Source: Amanita rubescens (taxonomy: Eukaryota; Basidiomycota; Agaricomycetes; Agaricales; Amanitaceae). From it: a stretch of 64,000 nt of DNA. Below, in pieces: positions 12,293-22,145 of this stretch. The stretch spans positions 1,178,001-1,242,000 of the forward strand of contig WION01000001.1 in assembly GCA_015039365.1 (NCBI GenBank). The letters run 5' to 3'. Position numbers and translations under genes: made by a program. Numbering within the stretch: the first letter of the stretch is position 1; the number at the start of each line of letters is the position of its first letter. The notes below the pieces were generated by a model. The model made no database searches, was not told the origin of the DNA, and saw only the letters and a program-made list of their open reading frames with translations.

Positions 12293-12366
12293 GGGTCGAT
12301 GGCGTAGTTGGTTATCGCATCTGTCTAACACACAGAAGGTCCTCAGTTCGAACCTGGGTCGACTCA
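12293..12366 (+). tRNA. tRNA-Val (anticodon AAC), intronless
   Basis: A 74-nt cloverleaf. The 7-bp acceptor stem pairs GGGTCGA with TCGACTC (one G-T pair), leaving discriminator A. The D arm is GCG...CGC with a TAGTTGGTTAT loop. The anticodon stem TCTGT/ACAGA closes the loop CTAACAC, giving anticodon AAC. The T arm is CTCAG/CTGGG around TTCGAAC. An internal A box (TGGCGTAGTTGG) and B box (GTTCGAACC) are present, as expected for RNA polymerase III. It lies 42 bp upstream of the proposed RAD7 start on the other strand. Confidence 0.95.
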
Positions 12367-12367
12367 C

Positions 12368-12372
12368 TTTTT
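12368..12372 (+). terminator. RNA polymerase III T-run terminator of tRNA-Val
   Basis: A TTTTT run two bases after the tRNA 3' end, the standard Pol III termination signal. Confidence 0.8.
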
Positions 12373-12572
12373 CCCTGGAGCTCCTTGAAAGGGAATGGCA
12401 CGTTTTTTTTCCCACAGCTTCACCAACCGTGACGCACGGAGATCCCTTTCTTTCATCTTTCCCTTTTTGCTTTTTGCTTGCATTATGAAGCCTTTCAGCA
12501 ACGACAAAGGCGGAAGCCCCCTCCCCCCACGGTGCAGACAAGATGGCGCACGTCGCCACATAATTTGAAAAG

Positions 12573-12580
12573 TATATAAA
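12573..12580 (+). promoter_or_regulatory. TATA box of the small Cys-rich gene
   Basis: TATATAAA lies 133 bp before the ATG at 12706. Downstream comes a CA-rich leader and then CATAACGTAAGTG (12629-12641), which looks like a 5'-UTR intron donor, so the core promoter and leader read naturally into the 12706 gene. Confidence 0.55.
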
Positions 12581-12705
12581 GAGCCCGTGAAGGTTGCATC
12601 TGTCTTTACACAACACAGACAACATCCAGCATAACGTAAGTGTCGCGCTTGTTAAAATGACGTTATCGGCAATGTTCTTATATCATCTCCGAAGGCCCTG
12701 AGACC

Positions 12706-12951
12706 ATGTGTTTTCTCAGATACAAACATTTTCTCGCCTGTGGTCACGAGATATTCCTTGAATTGCTTGTTTGCAAGCATCATGATGCGGAATCTCGTAC
12801 TTGCTGTGACGTCGGCCGTGGCGAAGCGAAAATGACAACCGCAGTGAAAAACCCTTGTCTTGCATGCATTGAAGCGGAGATGGGCCAAAAGGTCGGCTAC
12901 ACCTACTGGTCTCAGGATAAACTCAGAAGTAAAGGTTACGTTTATTGTTGA
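12706..12951 (+). CDS. Small Cys/His-rich protein, unknown function
   Basis: An 81-residue single-exon ORF: MCFLRYKHFLACGHEIF at the start, then CKHH, RTCC and NPCLACIEAE. The spaced Cys and His residues (CGH, CKHH, CC, CxxC) suggest metal binding or disulfides, but no named zinc-finger pattern fits. There is no signal peptide, so it is probably intracellular. An upstream TATA box and a likely 5'-UTR intron (GTAAGT at 12634) support real expression. I recall similar small Cys-rich proteins in mushroom genomes without known roles. Coding status is likely; function unknown. Confidence 0.55.
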   Translation: MCFLRYKHFLACGHEIFLELLVCKHHDAESRTCCDVGRGEAKMTTAVKNPCLACIEAEMGQKVGYTYWSQDKLRSKGYVYC

Positions 12952-13609
12952 AGAGTTGCAAGGGTATTATGTATCATTGAAGTGACTATATTAGGACGGA
13001 AAGCTGGCTTGATGTCTTTATTTTGTAACGATCGAGATTATAGCATTGCGACCGACAAGATCTCTTTGACCAGTTGCAATCAGCACGAGACTGAGGGAGG
13101 TATAAAGGAATATAGGACCCGATTGATTCGAACAAGGTATCATGACGACAGTTTCTTCAACCCGTGTTTAAACGCATCATAGGCTACAAAACTACCAGGG
13201 CATGGCACCATGTCCATTTCGCGAAAATCCAACATTTTATACCCTTTGTCAGTGAATATGTATGGAATAATAAAAGCGAACCAGAGTAATCTACGTGCTT
13301 ATTCAAACGGCTGGTTACCCAGAACAAAGAGTTCTTTGGCCAGGCCAAGAATTGCAATAAGACAAAGCTTTGTGGATTTGAATTCGACCGCCAACGTCGG
13401 AGAGTGTTATTAATATTTGTTACCGATCAAATGAATTGCTCTATGTATACATGAGATTTAAATTTGTATGTTCACGAGATAGTACAATAAGCTACCAAGG
13501 CATGGGGCGCAGCAAGCAATTGAATGATCTATGGATACCCTTGTAGACAATGAAAATACAATAGTGTTCAAGGAATGACGATGGTTCAGAAACGTGGCAC
13601 AGACGTCGT
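12952..13609. other. Intergenic region, no gene recognised
   Basis: AT-rich sequence between convergent genes, with only two short plus-strand frames (12982-13182 and 13210-13413) that lack homology, good context or codon bias. It probably holds the two 3' UTRs. Confidence 0.5.
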
Positions 13610-14248
13610 TTACACGTCTGCGGTAACGACGCTGGATAAGCGGCTTTTCACGTATTCACGCGGTTCACCAGCAAAATATCGCCTTCGCATTGGTCTTCCA
13701 ACCGCGTGAACACGATTCAGGAGAATACCCGCAACAAGCCTTGCCCGCGCCTCTCGATTGCCTAACGCACTAGGAGGAGCAACAGCGCTCGCGGTCCCGG
13801 TACTTGGAGGCCAAGGATTGTGCGGTGCGGAACGGGGCGCAAGATGGGATGTTGACGGGGACGAAAGCGGTGGTGATTTTCTCCTCTGAAATGATAGTTG
13901 GGTAGTCTGGGGTGAGGGTGAAGATATTGGGCGCACTAGTTCGATAGAGTTCTCATCCGCGAATGGATCGAACTTGTTATGCGAAGGCTGCATTGTAAAG
14001 GGAGCTTGTATAGGCTTTGGAGCGTGTATAACGGAACGTCTGGGGGACTCGAATGGCGCGCTATGGGGAGGGCGACGTCGGCCGACGGGGCGATAAGGAA
14101 CCTCTTGCGGACCATAGCCCAGTCCCGGAGGATACTGATTCATAAGACCCCCGAAGTCAAAGAGGGCGTTATGGGAGCCCCATGACGAGGCTGAATGTGC
14201 AGCGAGGGAGGAATGGATGGAGCGGATGTAGTGAGACGGTGCAGCCAT
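13610..14248 (-). CDS. Hypothetical Pro/Ser-rich protein with conserved-looking C-terminus
   Basis: Not recognised. A single-exon frame of 212 residues from the ATG at 14248 (MAAPSHYIRSIHSSLAAHS). It has a Pro/Arg/Ser-rich middle (YPPGLGYGPQEVPYRPVGRRR, then SSPSPQTTQLSFQRRKSPP) and a more ordered end: NREARARLVAGILLNRVHAVG and EPREYVKSRLSSVV. The frame is open upstream to 14425, but that would overlap the divergent coiled-coil gene; the ATG at 14248 leaves a 145-bp shared promoter. No membrane segment or signal peptide was seen. Confidence 0.6.
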   Translation of the reverse strand: MAAPSHYIRSIHSSLAAHSASSWGSHNALFDFGGLMNQYPPGLGYGPQEVPYRPVGRRRPPHSAPFESPRRSVIHAPKPIQAPFTMQPSHNKFDPFADENSIELVRPISSPSPQTTQLSFQRRKSPPLSSPSTSHLAPRSAPHNPWPPSTGTASAVAPPSALGNREARARLVAGILLNRVHAVGRPMRRRYFAGEPREYVKSRLSSVVTADV

Positions 14249-14393
14249 GGAAGCAAAGGATGTGATGTGGCCGGTGTTGGCTTTATAAGTCAAAGCCGCA
14301 TCGCAATGCATTATGTAATAGCACGTGGCTACTGCGTGGCTGTGTCGAAACCGCTTTTGAACAATCGACGCGGTGCGGATCGTTGGCACAATA

Positions 14394-17300
14394 ATGTCGG
14401 CCGCTCTGGACTCTTCTTTAATCATTAACCAGACTCATCCAGACTTGTCTTTGTCTCTTGGAAGCAATTCAACCTTCTCAACCCCATCGCGTACCCTTCA
14501 AAGCAGCTTGCGAGCCTCTTCCCAAGGCACAACCGCGTCGTCCGCGCCTATTTCTACCCCGTCTCAACCTAACACTCTTCTTCGCTCATCAGCTTCAAAG
14601 GGCATTACTCCCCTGACCTCTAGGCTGAGTAACTTGCTAATAAGCGGACGGGACAAGGATGACGATGGGATCAACGCTGGGGCGGCTGATGAAGGTGAAA
14701 TGGGTGTTTTAGGAACTCCAGGTGAGAAGAGGTGGGGGGATGCCGTCGATATGACTCCGCGCGGCAAGCGTGGCGTTGCTACTTCGAGCAATGGCGTGAA
14801 ACCGAGCGGAAGTTCTGGGAGCAAGGGTGTAACTCTCACGTTGAGGGATCAAGAAAAGGTCCGCATTGTCCTCGTTCCACCCCACCTCTCCCGTAGACTC
14901 ACTGAGGGTCAATAAAGCACATTGATAATCTCAAAAAAGAGAACTTTGCTATCAAGCTTCGCGTACACTTCCTTGAAGAACGATTGGCGCAGTTAGCGCC
15001 CGATCATATAGATGCTGCGCTCAAACAGAACATATCTCTCAAAATCGAGGTACAGCAGAGGGGTATGGAGATGAAGAAGCTTAAAAAGCTCGTCCTTGAT
15101 CTGGAGCGCGAACTTGAGCGCCTCCAACAGGGTGGTTCTGCTTCTTCAAGTAGGCGAGAACGGGAACTGGAAGAGAAACTTGAAGAAAGAGAGCGCGAAC
15201 TTCGCGAGTTGAGGGAAGCCCTGCGAGAACAAAGGAGGAAACATGCAGACCATTACGATGAAGGACGACAAGGGGACCTTCTACGAGAAGCAGAGACCAG
15301 GAATGAGGATTTGGAGGAGCAACTGGAATGTGCAAGAGGATTGCTAGAGGAGAATGTGGAAGAAATCAATAGGTTGCGGGACCTGGTTGAAAGACAGCAA
15401 AATGTTTCCTCGTTGGAGTCGCTTGGATCCAACAGCCATGAATACGAACGTCTAAAGCGCACAGCCGAGAGCCTAGAAGCCGATAATAACGATCTACATG
15501 CACGCTTACAGGAGCATATAGAACTTCTCGTGCAAAAGGAGGAGGAAAAAGAGGATATTATTGACGAGAACGATGCGCTTAAGCTAGAGATCGAGGGGCT
15601 GCAAAGAAAACGCGAGGCAGAGTTTGCAGAAAGATCTCAGAGCCGTGCCGCTTTTCTGGAGGAGAGGGAAGAGAGGGAAGCAGTGGAGGATGATCTGAAC
15701 ACATTGAAAGATAGGCTGGCAGCCGTGATGATCGAACTTCAACAGAAGGAGGATGACCTCGACTTAAGAGGTAAAGAAATGGATGAGATGGTGAGGGAGC
15801 ATCAGCGTATCGTTAACGTGGTTGAAGACGAATGGAGAGGTGAAGTCGAGGAGGCCCGGACGCGCTTGGAGGAGCTGCAGGATGTGAGTGCGTGTGTCCT
15901 TGGATAGGTCCCTGATTTGACTACCCCCATCTTAGGTCCTTGCAGAGCGAGAATCTGAATATAGGGAGCTTAGATTGAACTTGACAGAGCTCGAGGCAAA
16001 TACAAACGAGTTACACGTCAAATACGAGGCCGCCTTAGCACAGCTAGAAGCAGAAGTTGATCAGAAGGAAGCTGAAATCGAATCGCTCAGCGAAACTATA
16101 CAGAAACTTGGTCAACAAATTTATCACCTTGAGGATGAGATTGACCAAAGCAAAGAGGATTCGGAGAGAATTCGGAACGATGAAGTCGCAGAGCGCGAAC
16201 ATCTCGAAACTCTTTGTGCTGCTCTGAAAGAGGTGCGTATGATGTAAATACAATTTAGTAACCGATCTTACTTACGCGGTCGCCAAGAAAATCGTCTCAC
16301 TGAAACAACAACTCCAACAAGCAACGGAGGCATATGATTCGACTTCTCAGGTAATTGACGAGTATCGTTCTAAGCAGGAGGAATTGGCACGGCACGTGGA
16401 GGGTCTCGTAAAGATCGTGGATTCAGAGCGAATGTCACGAGAAAAGATTGAAAGCGACTTGGCTCGGGCAATTCGTGACCACGAGCTCCAAATTAGACAC
16501 GAGCAACGATCCTTGGAGGCGAAGGATACTGAACTTCGAAATGCACTAGCAAATTTCGAAAGAACACAATCGCTTCTCATCCAGAGAGAAAAGGACCTTG
16601 CCGCGGTCCAAGATGCTTTAAAGGCCAAGGAAAAAGAAAGCAAGTTACTTGGGGAATCGCAGACAACAGCACGCTTTTCTTTGCAACTGGAAGTCGATAA
16701 AATAACACGTGATCTTCAACGTGCTCAGGAAGATCTGCTAAGCGCAAGGAAAGCTGTAGAAGATAAGGAGAAAAAGATCAGGGATAAAGAAGAAATAATT
16801 GATGGTTTGCACGCCGAAAAATTGGAACTAAAAAGCCAGCTGGCAGCGCAAACCCAAGCTAAGCTGAACGTTTCCGAGAAGTTGGACAGCGTTCGGGCAA
16901 CTTTGAAAGGAACAGAAAGCGAAATCTCTAATGCCAGAGCGAGGATCCACGAGCTAGAGAGTCGGTTTGCGAAAGACCAGAGGGAACTCTTGTCCTCCGA
17001 GAATCAATACCGCGACCAGTTGACAGAGAGAAACACGTTACTTTTGACAATTTACCAATACATGGATAAGATCCTCGGCGTAGATAAGACACCTGTGAGT
17101 GGACATTCCGTCCCTTCGCGTAGTGCTCAATCACTGACTCCATGAAGAAGAAGAGTGGCCAGGCAGAAACGAAACCCTTCACGAATTTCAATGTCTTCCA
17201 TGACAACTTGATTTCCCGTTTGAAGGCACTGAGCCAAATACAGCTTGACTTTGACAAACGTGTCAAAGAAGCCGAGGCGAGATTCACAGAAAGACTTACT

Positions 17301-17914
17301 GACATCAAAAAACAATTTGATCATCGATGGAGGCAACTTGACAAGTTCGAAGCAAGCGTTAAAACCTATGCTGAAACCAAGACTCAGTGGAGGCGCAAAT
17401 TTAGCGTAAAGGAAGGAGAGATCGAGGCATTGAAGGCATGCCTGATCATCGTATTTGATTTTCATATATTTATTCTAACTTTAGGCCACCAATGTCGAGT
17501 TGTCAGCACAGGTAGCAAGTGCTAAGCGGCCCATGCTCACGGATTCAATGGAGTTGAAGTCATTGCAAGCACGCGCCGCGAATGCCGAGCGTCGTTTGAC
17601 CAACGCACAAAACCAACTGGTGGCATCTGAAGAAAAGGTTGCCGTCATGAATCAACGAACCACTACAGCAGACACGAAATGGGAGGTACGAGTCAAGGAG
17701 TACGAAGCACGGTTGAAAGCTGCAGAGGAAAGGGTGAAGATAGAAAGACAGGGGAGCAAAGATAGAATTGCCGAAATGGAGAAGAATATCAAGTGAGAAT
17801 CGTTAACTGATCCTTTGTATATCTAACTTGTTCGTCAGGAGCCTTCAACGACAACTGGACCTGGCGCAAAAGCGAAACCACCAACTCGGTGATGTGCTTG
17901 TTTCGAATTCTTAA
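14394..17914 (+). CDS. Spindle-pole/MTOC coiled-coil protein with centrosomin motif 1 (Mto1/Pcp1-type)
   Basis: Recruits or activates gamma-tubulin complexes at microtubule-organising centres. A Ser-rich N-terminus of about 150 residues leads into the CM1 (Cnn_1N) motif, LRDQEKHIDNLKKENFAIKL then RVHFLEERLAQLAPDHIDAA. The rest is almost continuous heptad coiled coil, apart from a more conserved block near the end (FNVFHDNLISRLKALSQIQL). Exons: 14394-14858, 14918-15883, 15936-16232, 16288-17094, 17148-17435, 17485-17792 and 17839-17914, totalling 1,068 residues. The CM1 motif is split by the first intron (after RDQEK). The intron at 17436-17484 appears to use a GC donor (AAG|GCATGC), giving a normal 49-nt length; the nearest GT donor would leave only 34 nt. 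Whether it is the Mto1 or Pcp1 orthologue is not decided here. Confidence 0.87.
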
Positions 17915-18221
17915 CCCTGCCTCTCTTACGCATTAGTTTATTTTTCTTGTAATCCCACTAATCCCGTTTCTTACCTGCGAATACCCTATATAATCCTTAT
18001 CTTGAGGCCTTCAATACCTTTAATTCATTATGCAATGTATCATCATCAACGTATACCTCCTTTTGTTAATTCCCATTATACTACTTGTACTACGTTACAT
18101 GATTCGCAATCATGTTCGACTCGCGTAAACCTGTGAGTCTGCAGTTCAGACAGACCCTAGTGTAAGGTTTACATGACACGGCACTCCTAGTTTGGGGTTG
18201 CAGTGACCACAGCTCACTACG
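17915..18221. other. Spacer between the centrosomin-motif gene and ATG101
   Basis: About 300 bp of AT-rich sequence, presumably the 3' UTR of the upstream gene and promoter of ATG101. No other feature was seen. Confidence 0.5.
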
Positions 18222-19030
18222 ATGAGCAACTCTGTACCAACTATCACGATAGATCTTGTAAGATCATGACAAGTCTTCTTAAAACCACGCTAATCACTTT
18301 GGCAGACACTTGACCGCGCGACCACCAGAGATGTATTACATGGGATATTACATTCCATCCTATTTCACCGGTTATTTGGTACGGTAAAGCCACGGATATT
18401 CGAAGTGTTGGATGTTACAATGGTTGGTTGGGGAATTAATTTCTGTCAATTGTGGTTTGGGCTGATGTCCATAGCCTGGTGTCTCTGATCCTGCGATGGA
18501 ACAGCTGGTGAACGAGAAAGTAGAACAATTTTGGAAGGGTATAGAAAGCGGATTTATCAAACGTGGTCAGGTGCATCTGACAAGTAACCTGATGTCAATG
18601 TGTGCCTGACTATTTCGCAGATCAGTGTCTTCTTCTCGGAGAAGCGACCCAAAAAATCTTGGTTTCAAGTGTACATGGGCGAGGAAGAAGTGCCGTGGGA
18701 GAAATGGTAAGCTTTTACCTCAGTGTTCAATGAAAAAGTGCAAGCGCTGGATACATAGGGTGATAAATGTGGAACTGACGCAGTCGAGGAACGAAAAAGG
18801 CATGTTTCCTTAACGAACTCGCGAGATCTTTTCTCGAACGTATTCTCCCAGAACGACAATCTTTCAACCGGGAACTTGCAACCACGCTAACCAAGTCGAT
18901 CCAAGTAATGCTTACACACACAGTGTCGGAGAGGGGAAGGACTGCGGTACCTTTAATCACAGACGCAGGCAGTATTTCGCCATTCCCTATTCGAATGGTG
19001 GTTAAAGTAGGTGGTGTTGAAGTAGGCTAA
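18222..19030 (+). CDS. ATG101: Autophagy-related protein 101 (HORMA domain)
   Basis: Atg101 is a HORMA-fold partner of Atg13 in the Atg1/ULK autophagy-initiation complex. It replaces the Atg29-Atg31 pair of budding yeasts. Recognisable segments are LHGILHSILFHRLFGTVKPR, the ISVFFSEKRPKKSWF strand, MGEEEVPWEKW (the WF-finger-side region) and the C-terminus ISPFPIRMVVKVGGVEVG. Exons: 18222-18257, 18306-18422, 18475-18570, 18621-18706, 18759-18799 and 18852-19030. The last intron (18800-18851) needs a GC donor (AAAG|GCATGT...CCCAG). It joins SRNEKE to RQSFNRELATTLTKS, the expected continuity. Without it the frame stops after 12 bases. The ATG at 18222 is the first in the frame and gives a normal short N-terminus. 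The gene lies 307 bp downstream of the centrosomin-motif gene on the same strand. Confidence 0.92.
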
Positions 19031-19700
19031 CCCCTGCGCTAGGTGAATAGCCCGTGCACCCAACGAGTGTTTATGAGTCATTGCTGTGGGATATCGGTGC
19101 TGCTGCTGTTCGAACGATGCGGCTTTGTAGCTTTATCAGTGCAAATGTCATCGTATACGTACGGCAGACTTTATTTCGTTAGGTCTAGAAAGGCCTGGAC
19201 GGAGGCAAGTAGAACTACGTAGAACTGGACAGACTATACAGAAATTCAGAATGTGATGAACTTGAACGGGCGATTCTAGATATTATATACCGACGCGGGT
19301 GTTTGTGGATGTATTGACTCGACTTGTCCAGCCTCGTGCTAAGGCGTGCGTGGGAGCCAATACAGAAAAGTGTAACCTGAAGGCAGACGCACCACTTAAA
19401 TCTACATTTATGGCCATGGATCGGTATGTACGACGGACCTGGGTTAATATCAGGTATGGCCGAGCGCATAAGGTCCGTTCCGTTTTGTTGATTTCCTCGC
19501 CTCAGCCTTGCGTTCTACCACGTGCACGCCGCCTTTATCTGCTCGCCTTTATCATGCCTCGGACACTTGTCACGAATCCACATAATATCATGAAGTCATA
19601 ATTTCCGTATTACTGGATCCCCTCTACATCTTCATAGCATAAGTAAGTGGCACAGCCATGATACCAACTCATCGCATTCTTACCGGCTCCTTAGTCAATC
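19031..19700. other. Intergenic region, no gene recognised
   Basis: Short frames on both strands (19215-19469 minus, 19299-19601 plus) overlap each other and show no motif. It presumably holds the ATG101 3' UTR and the promoter of the next gene. Confidence 0.5.
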
Positions 19701-21623
19701 ATGACGGACTCACCCTTTCGGTCGTCCACCAGAAGCACCTCAAACCAACATAGCCGGACGAGTACCAACCAGCATAGCCGGCGCACAAGCATTAGTCCAA
19801 GCGTGCGTTCATGGATATTATCTACACAGCAAAACCCTCCGCCGCCTCCACCGGAGCACCCCACTACTCCTTTATATCCTTCTCGGTTTCTTCCTTACTC
19901 CAACATGGTGCAGTCCCAAGGCCCTCTGACCCTTCCGCCTTTGCAAGTGAGGAATCCGTCGGAAGTGGATGATGATTATGACAACATCGAACCAGAGGAG
20001 GTCACACTGTATAATGGTTTCGGGAGTGAAGAAACAGGAAGAGGGCGAAGGCACTTGACGCAAAATCATTTGAGCTCAATACCTGAGGCACAAGGCGGGG
20101 GTCATTCCAAATCATTTGTAGGAGGATTTGTCCGTCAGCTCAAGACGCTTCCTGGGAAAGTCTTGCGATATCGAACAAGTGCAGAAAAGCGGAGGCCTGC
20201 GTTGATCGCTGAAGAAGGAGAGTCAACGGAGGCGGTTACGACTCTACCCAGATATCGGTCTAATCCATCCACTCCGATAGCGGGTCCCTCAATGTTGACT
20301 TATGTGCAGGCAACAGACATGCCTGTGCCTGAGCTCCGCGAAAGGCTTCCTGCTGATGCTTTACGATCCGTGCGGCCTCGACATCCCAGTTATCGTGTCA
20401 TGCCACCATCACCTCACGGTATGGCGGAGGAACAAAGTGCTCAAGTGTACGATATGCCCCCGGGAGAGCCACCTACATTCCAGGAGTCTACCAGGATGTC
20501 GACCCCGCCTCCCGAAGCTGATCGAGCAACTACACTAATCTATGATATTCCTGCCGACGCAACCTCCACCAGTGGCCAACCGCGAAGTCAGAGCTTACGG
20601 ATTTCATATGCATCACATCATACACCCAACACTCGAACCCCTACCGCAACGCCTCAACATGATTCGTCGGAAATTTCATCCGATGTCCAAGAAAATTCGA
20701 CATCACCAGTCCTGGCGCACCCTCCTCTATCAACAGACTATAAGAAAATGTCTTTGGGTTCTAATGATGCCACATCGCATACAACGATGACATCTTCCTG
20801 TTCCTTCTCCTCGGAATTAAGTCCTGTCAAAAGGTTCCTTCACATTTTATATTCTCTTCCATGGGTGTCCAATGAACGGATAACATCCGATTACCATCCA
20901 GGTGGCGGTGGTGAAAATTATCCCAAGAAGAAGCCTTTGATATCCTGGTATAGACGGGCTGAAAATGGCTCTCGACGGAATGGAGCCGCTCCGGTAAACC
21001 TATTAAGCCCCGGATCCCCCGATTCGCGGGTTCCAAGATTCCTAAGCAACTCGAGCATCGTAACACCCGTCGATTCGCCTAAATTAGAAATGCGAAGAGT
21101 GCGGAGATCTCACTCCCGTCTACAACCGCAACGGCACCATCATAGTCACGGCAGACACGAACGCCGCCACCGCCATCATCACCATCACCATTCTCACGGG
21201 CGTCGCCGGCGCCGGCGCACTTCTGCATCTGGGGACGACGCCATACCAGAAGTTCACAGACATAGTCCGATACCCCCACCCATTTACCCTTCGCCATTTC
21301 CTTACCCATATCCATATCCGGTTGCTCCCGCTGCATCGCCTCGCGGCCCACGCTCCCATCGCTCGCCTGCATATCCCGGAGGTTACGTGCCATTCCAGCC
21401 TATGCCATCTACTCCTCCACCTGTGCAAATGCCTGTAGCTTCTCCGGTCTATGTCTTTGCCGCGAACCCACAGTCGCAAGGAAACGGTCCTGGAGATGGC
21501 TTTGCCGCTCAAGCACAACCGATGTATGTTCTTCCCGGCGGGTTTCACCAGCACGCAATGGTGTCCCCAACGCCGACGGATCAAGAACCCCTGACTACGG
21601 ATATACCACCAAACCATATGTGA
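19701..21623 (+). CDS. Large disordered Pro/Ser/His-rich protein, unknown function
   Basis: A single uninterrupted 640-residue frame, unusual here where most genes are split. It has Ser/Arg-rich N-terminal repeats (NQHSRTSTNQHSRRTS) and a poly-Pro run. A short basic element (FVGGFVRQLKTLPGKVLRYR, residues about 145-165) and a more hydrophobic block (SPVKRFLHILYSLPWVS, about 375-392) look like the only ordered or conserved parts. A His/Arg tract (HRHHHHHHSHGRRRRRR) follows, then a Pro/Tyr-rich tail (PFPYPYPYP). There is no transmembrane helix. I recall similar proteins, some with the RFL..L..LPWVS block, in agaricomycetes but no function. The start is an ATG after TAGTCAATC. Confidence 0.65.
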   Translation: MTDSPFRSSTRSTSNQHSRTSTNQHSRRTSISPSVRSWILSTQQNPPPPPPEHPTTPLYPSRFLPYSNMVQSQGPLTLPPLQVRNPSEVDDDYDNIEPEEVTLYNGFGSEETGRGRRHLTQNHLSSIPEAQGGGHSKSFVGGFVRQLKTLPGKVLRYRTSAEKRRPALIAEEGESTEAVTTLPRYRSNPSTPIAGPSMLTYVQATDMPVPELRERLPADALRSVRPRHPSYRVMPPSPHGMAEEQSAQVYDMPPGEPPTFQESTRMSTPPPEADRATTLIYDIPADATSTSGQPRSQSLRISYASHHTPNTRTPTATPQHDSSEISSDVQENSTSPVLAHPPLSTDYKKMSLGSNDATSHTTMTSSCSFSSELSPVKRFLHILYSLPWVSNERITSDYHPGGGGENYPKKKPLISWYRRAENGSRRNGAAPVNLLSPGSPDSRVPRFLSNSSIVTPVDSPKLEMRRVRRSHSRLQPQRHHHSHGRHERRHRHHHHHHSHGRRRRRRTSASGDDAIPEVHRHSPIPPPIYPSPFPYPYPYPVAPAASPRGPRSHRSPAYPGGYVPFQPMPSTPPPVQMPVASPVYVFAANPQSQGNGPGDGFAAQAQPMYVLPGGFHQHAMVSPTPTDQEPLTTDIPPNHM

Positions 21624-22145
21624 TGATTATATACTAAACCTAGAACATGTTGACTGTATATGGGATTCGTAGGTAGTAACTATTGGTAAAGTAGGAATGA
21701 TTTATACAGGGAAGCGTTTGCCAACAATCGATGAGTTTATCCTTCCTATCCTAGCGCATACGGATGCAGTGCTCCGTGGGCGGCTTACGTCATTCCTACT
21801 GCAGGTCGGTTCTAGTCGATGGCCGAAAGTTCTAGGTATTGGTATGCTCGCAAAGCAAAATCTAGATTCGTCGCAGTCGATAACACGCTAGTTAGATCAG
21901 GTAAAGTGGTCTGAGTCAGAGTGAGTCTGAAAGTCATGCTGGCCTCGAGGCATGCTTATATAAGATGATGGGCATGAGGCACTTGAAAGGCTTCTACAGG
22001 AGCTCTTCGGATCCACCACGCAGTTCGCTCTGCTCTCACCCGTCATGTTCCTAAACGTCGTTGCATGAATTTATTGAGGTGTAAGTCATTTTCTCACTAT
22101 GTTTTATGCTTGTTTCTAACTATACGGTGTTCCAGCCTTGCCAAA
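21624..22145. promoter_or_regulatory. Spacer with TATA box, upstream ORF and likely 5'-UTR intron of the next gene
   Basis: TTATATAAG at 21957-21965 is a plausible TATA box. An ATG at 22065 opens a short frame that meets a strong donor (GTAAGT at 22081). The matching acceptor is TTCCAG at 22135, with branch point TCTAAC. After removal of 22081-22135 that short frame ends at a TGA overlapping the ATG at 22146, so it would act as a short uORF. With a weaker donor at 22079 it would instead join the main frame. Confidence 0.5.

Noticed and set aside
15081..15462. Minus-strand ORFs within the coiled-coil gene
   Set aside because: Shadows of the strongly biased coiled-coil coding strand.
18700..18860. 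A one-base frameshift making ATG101 a pseudogene
   Set aside because: A GC-AG intron at 18800-18851 restores the frame and joins RNEKE to RQSFNREL, as expected for the family.
21079..21617. Minus-strand ORFs opposite the Pro/His-rich gene
   Set aside because: They mirror the biased codons of the plus-strand repeats and show no independent protein features.
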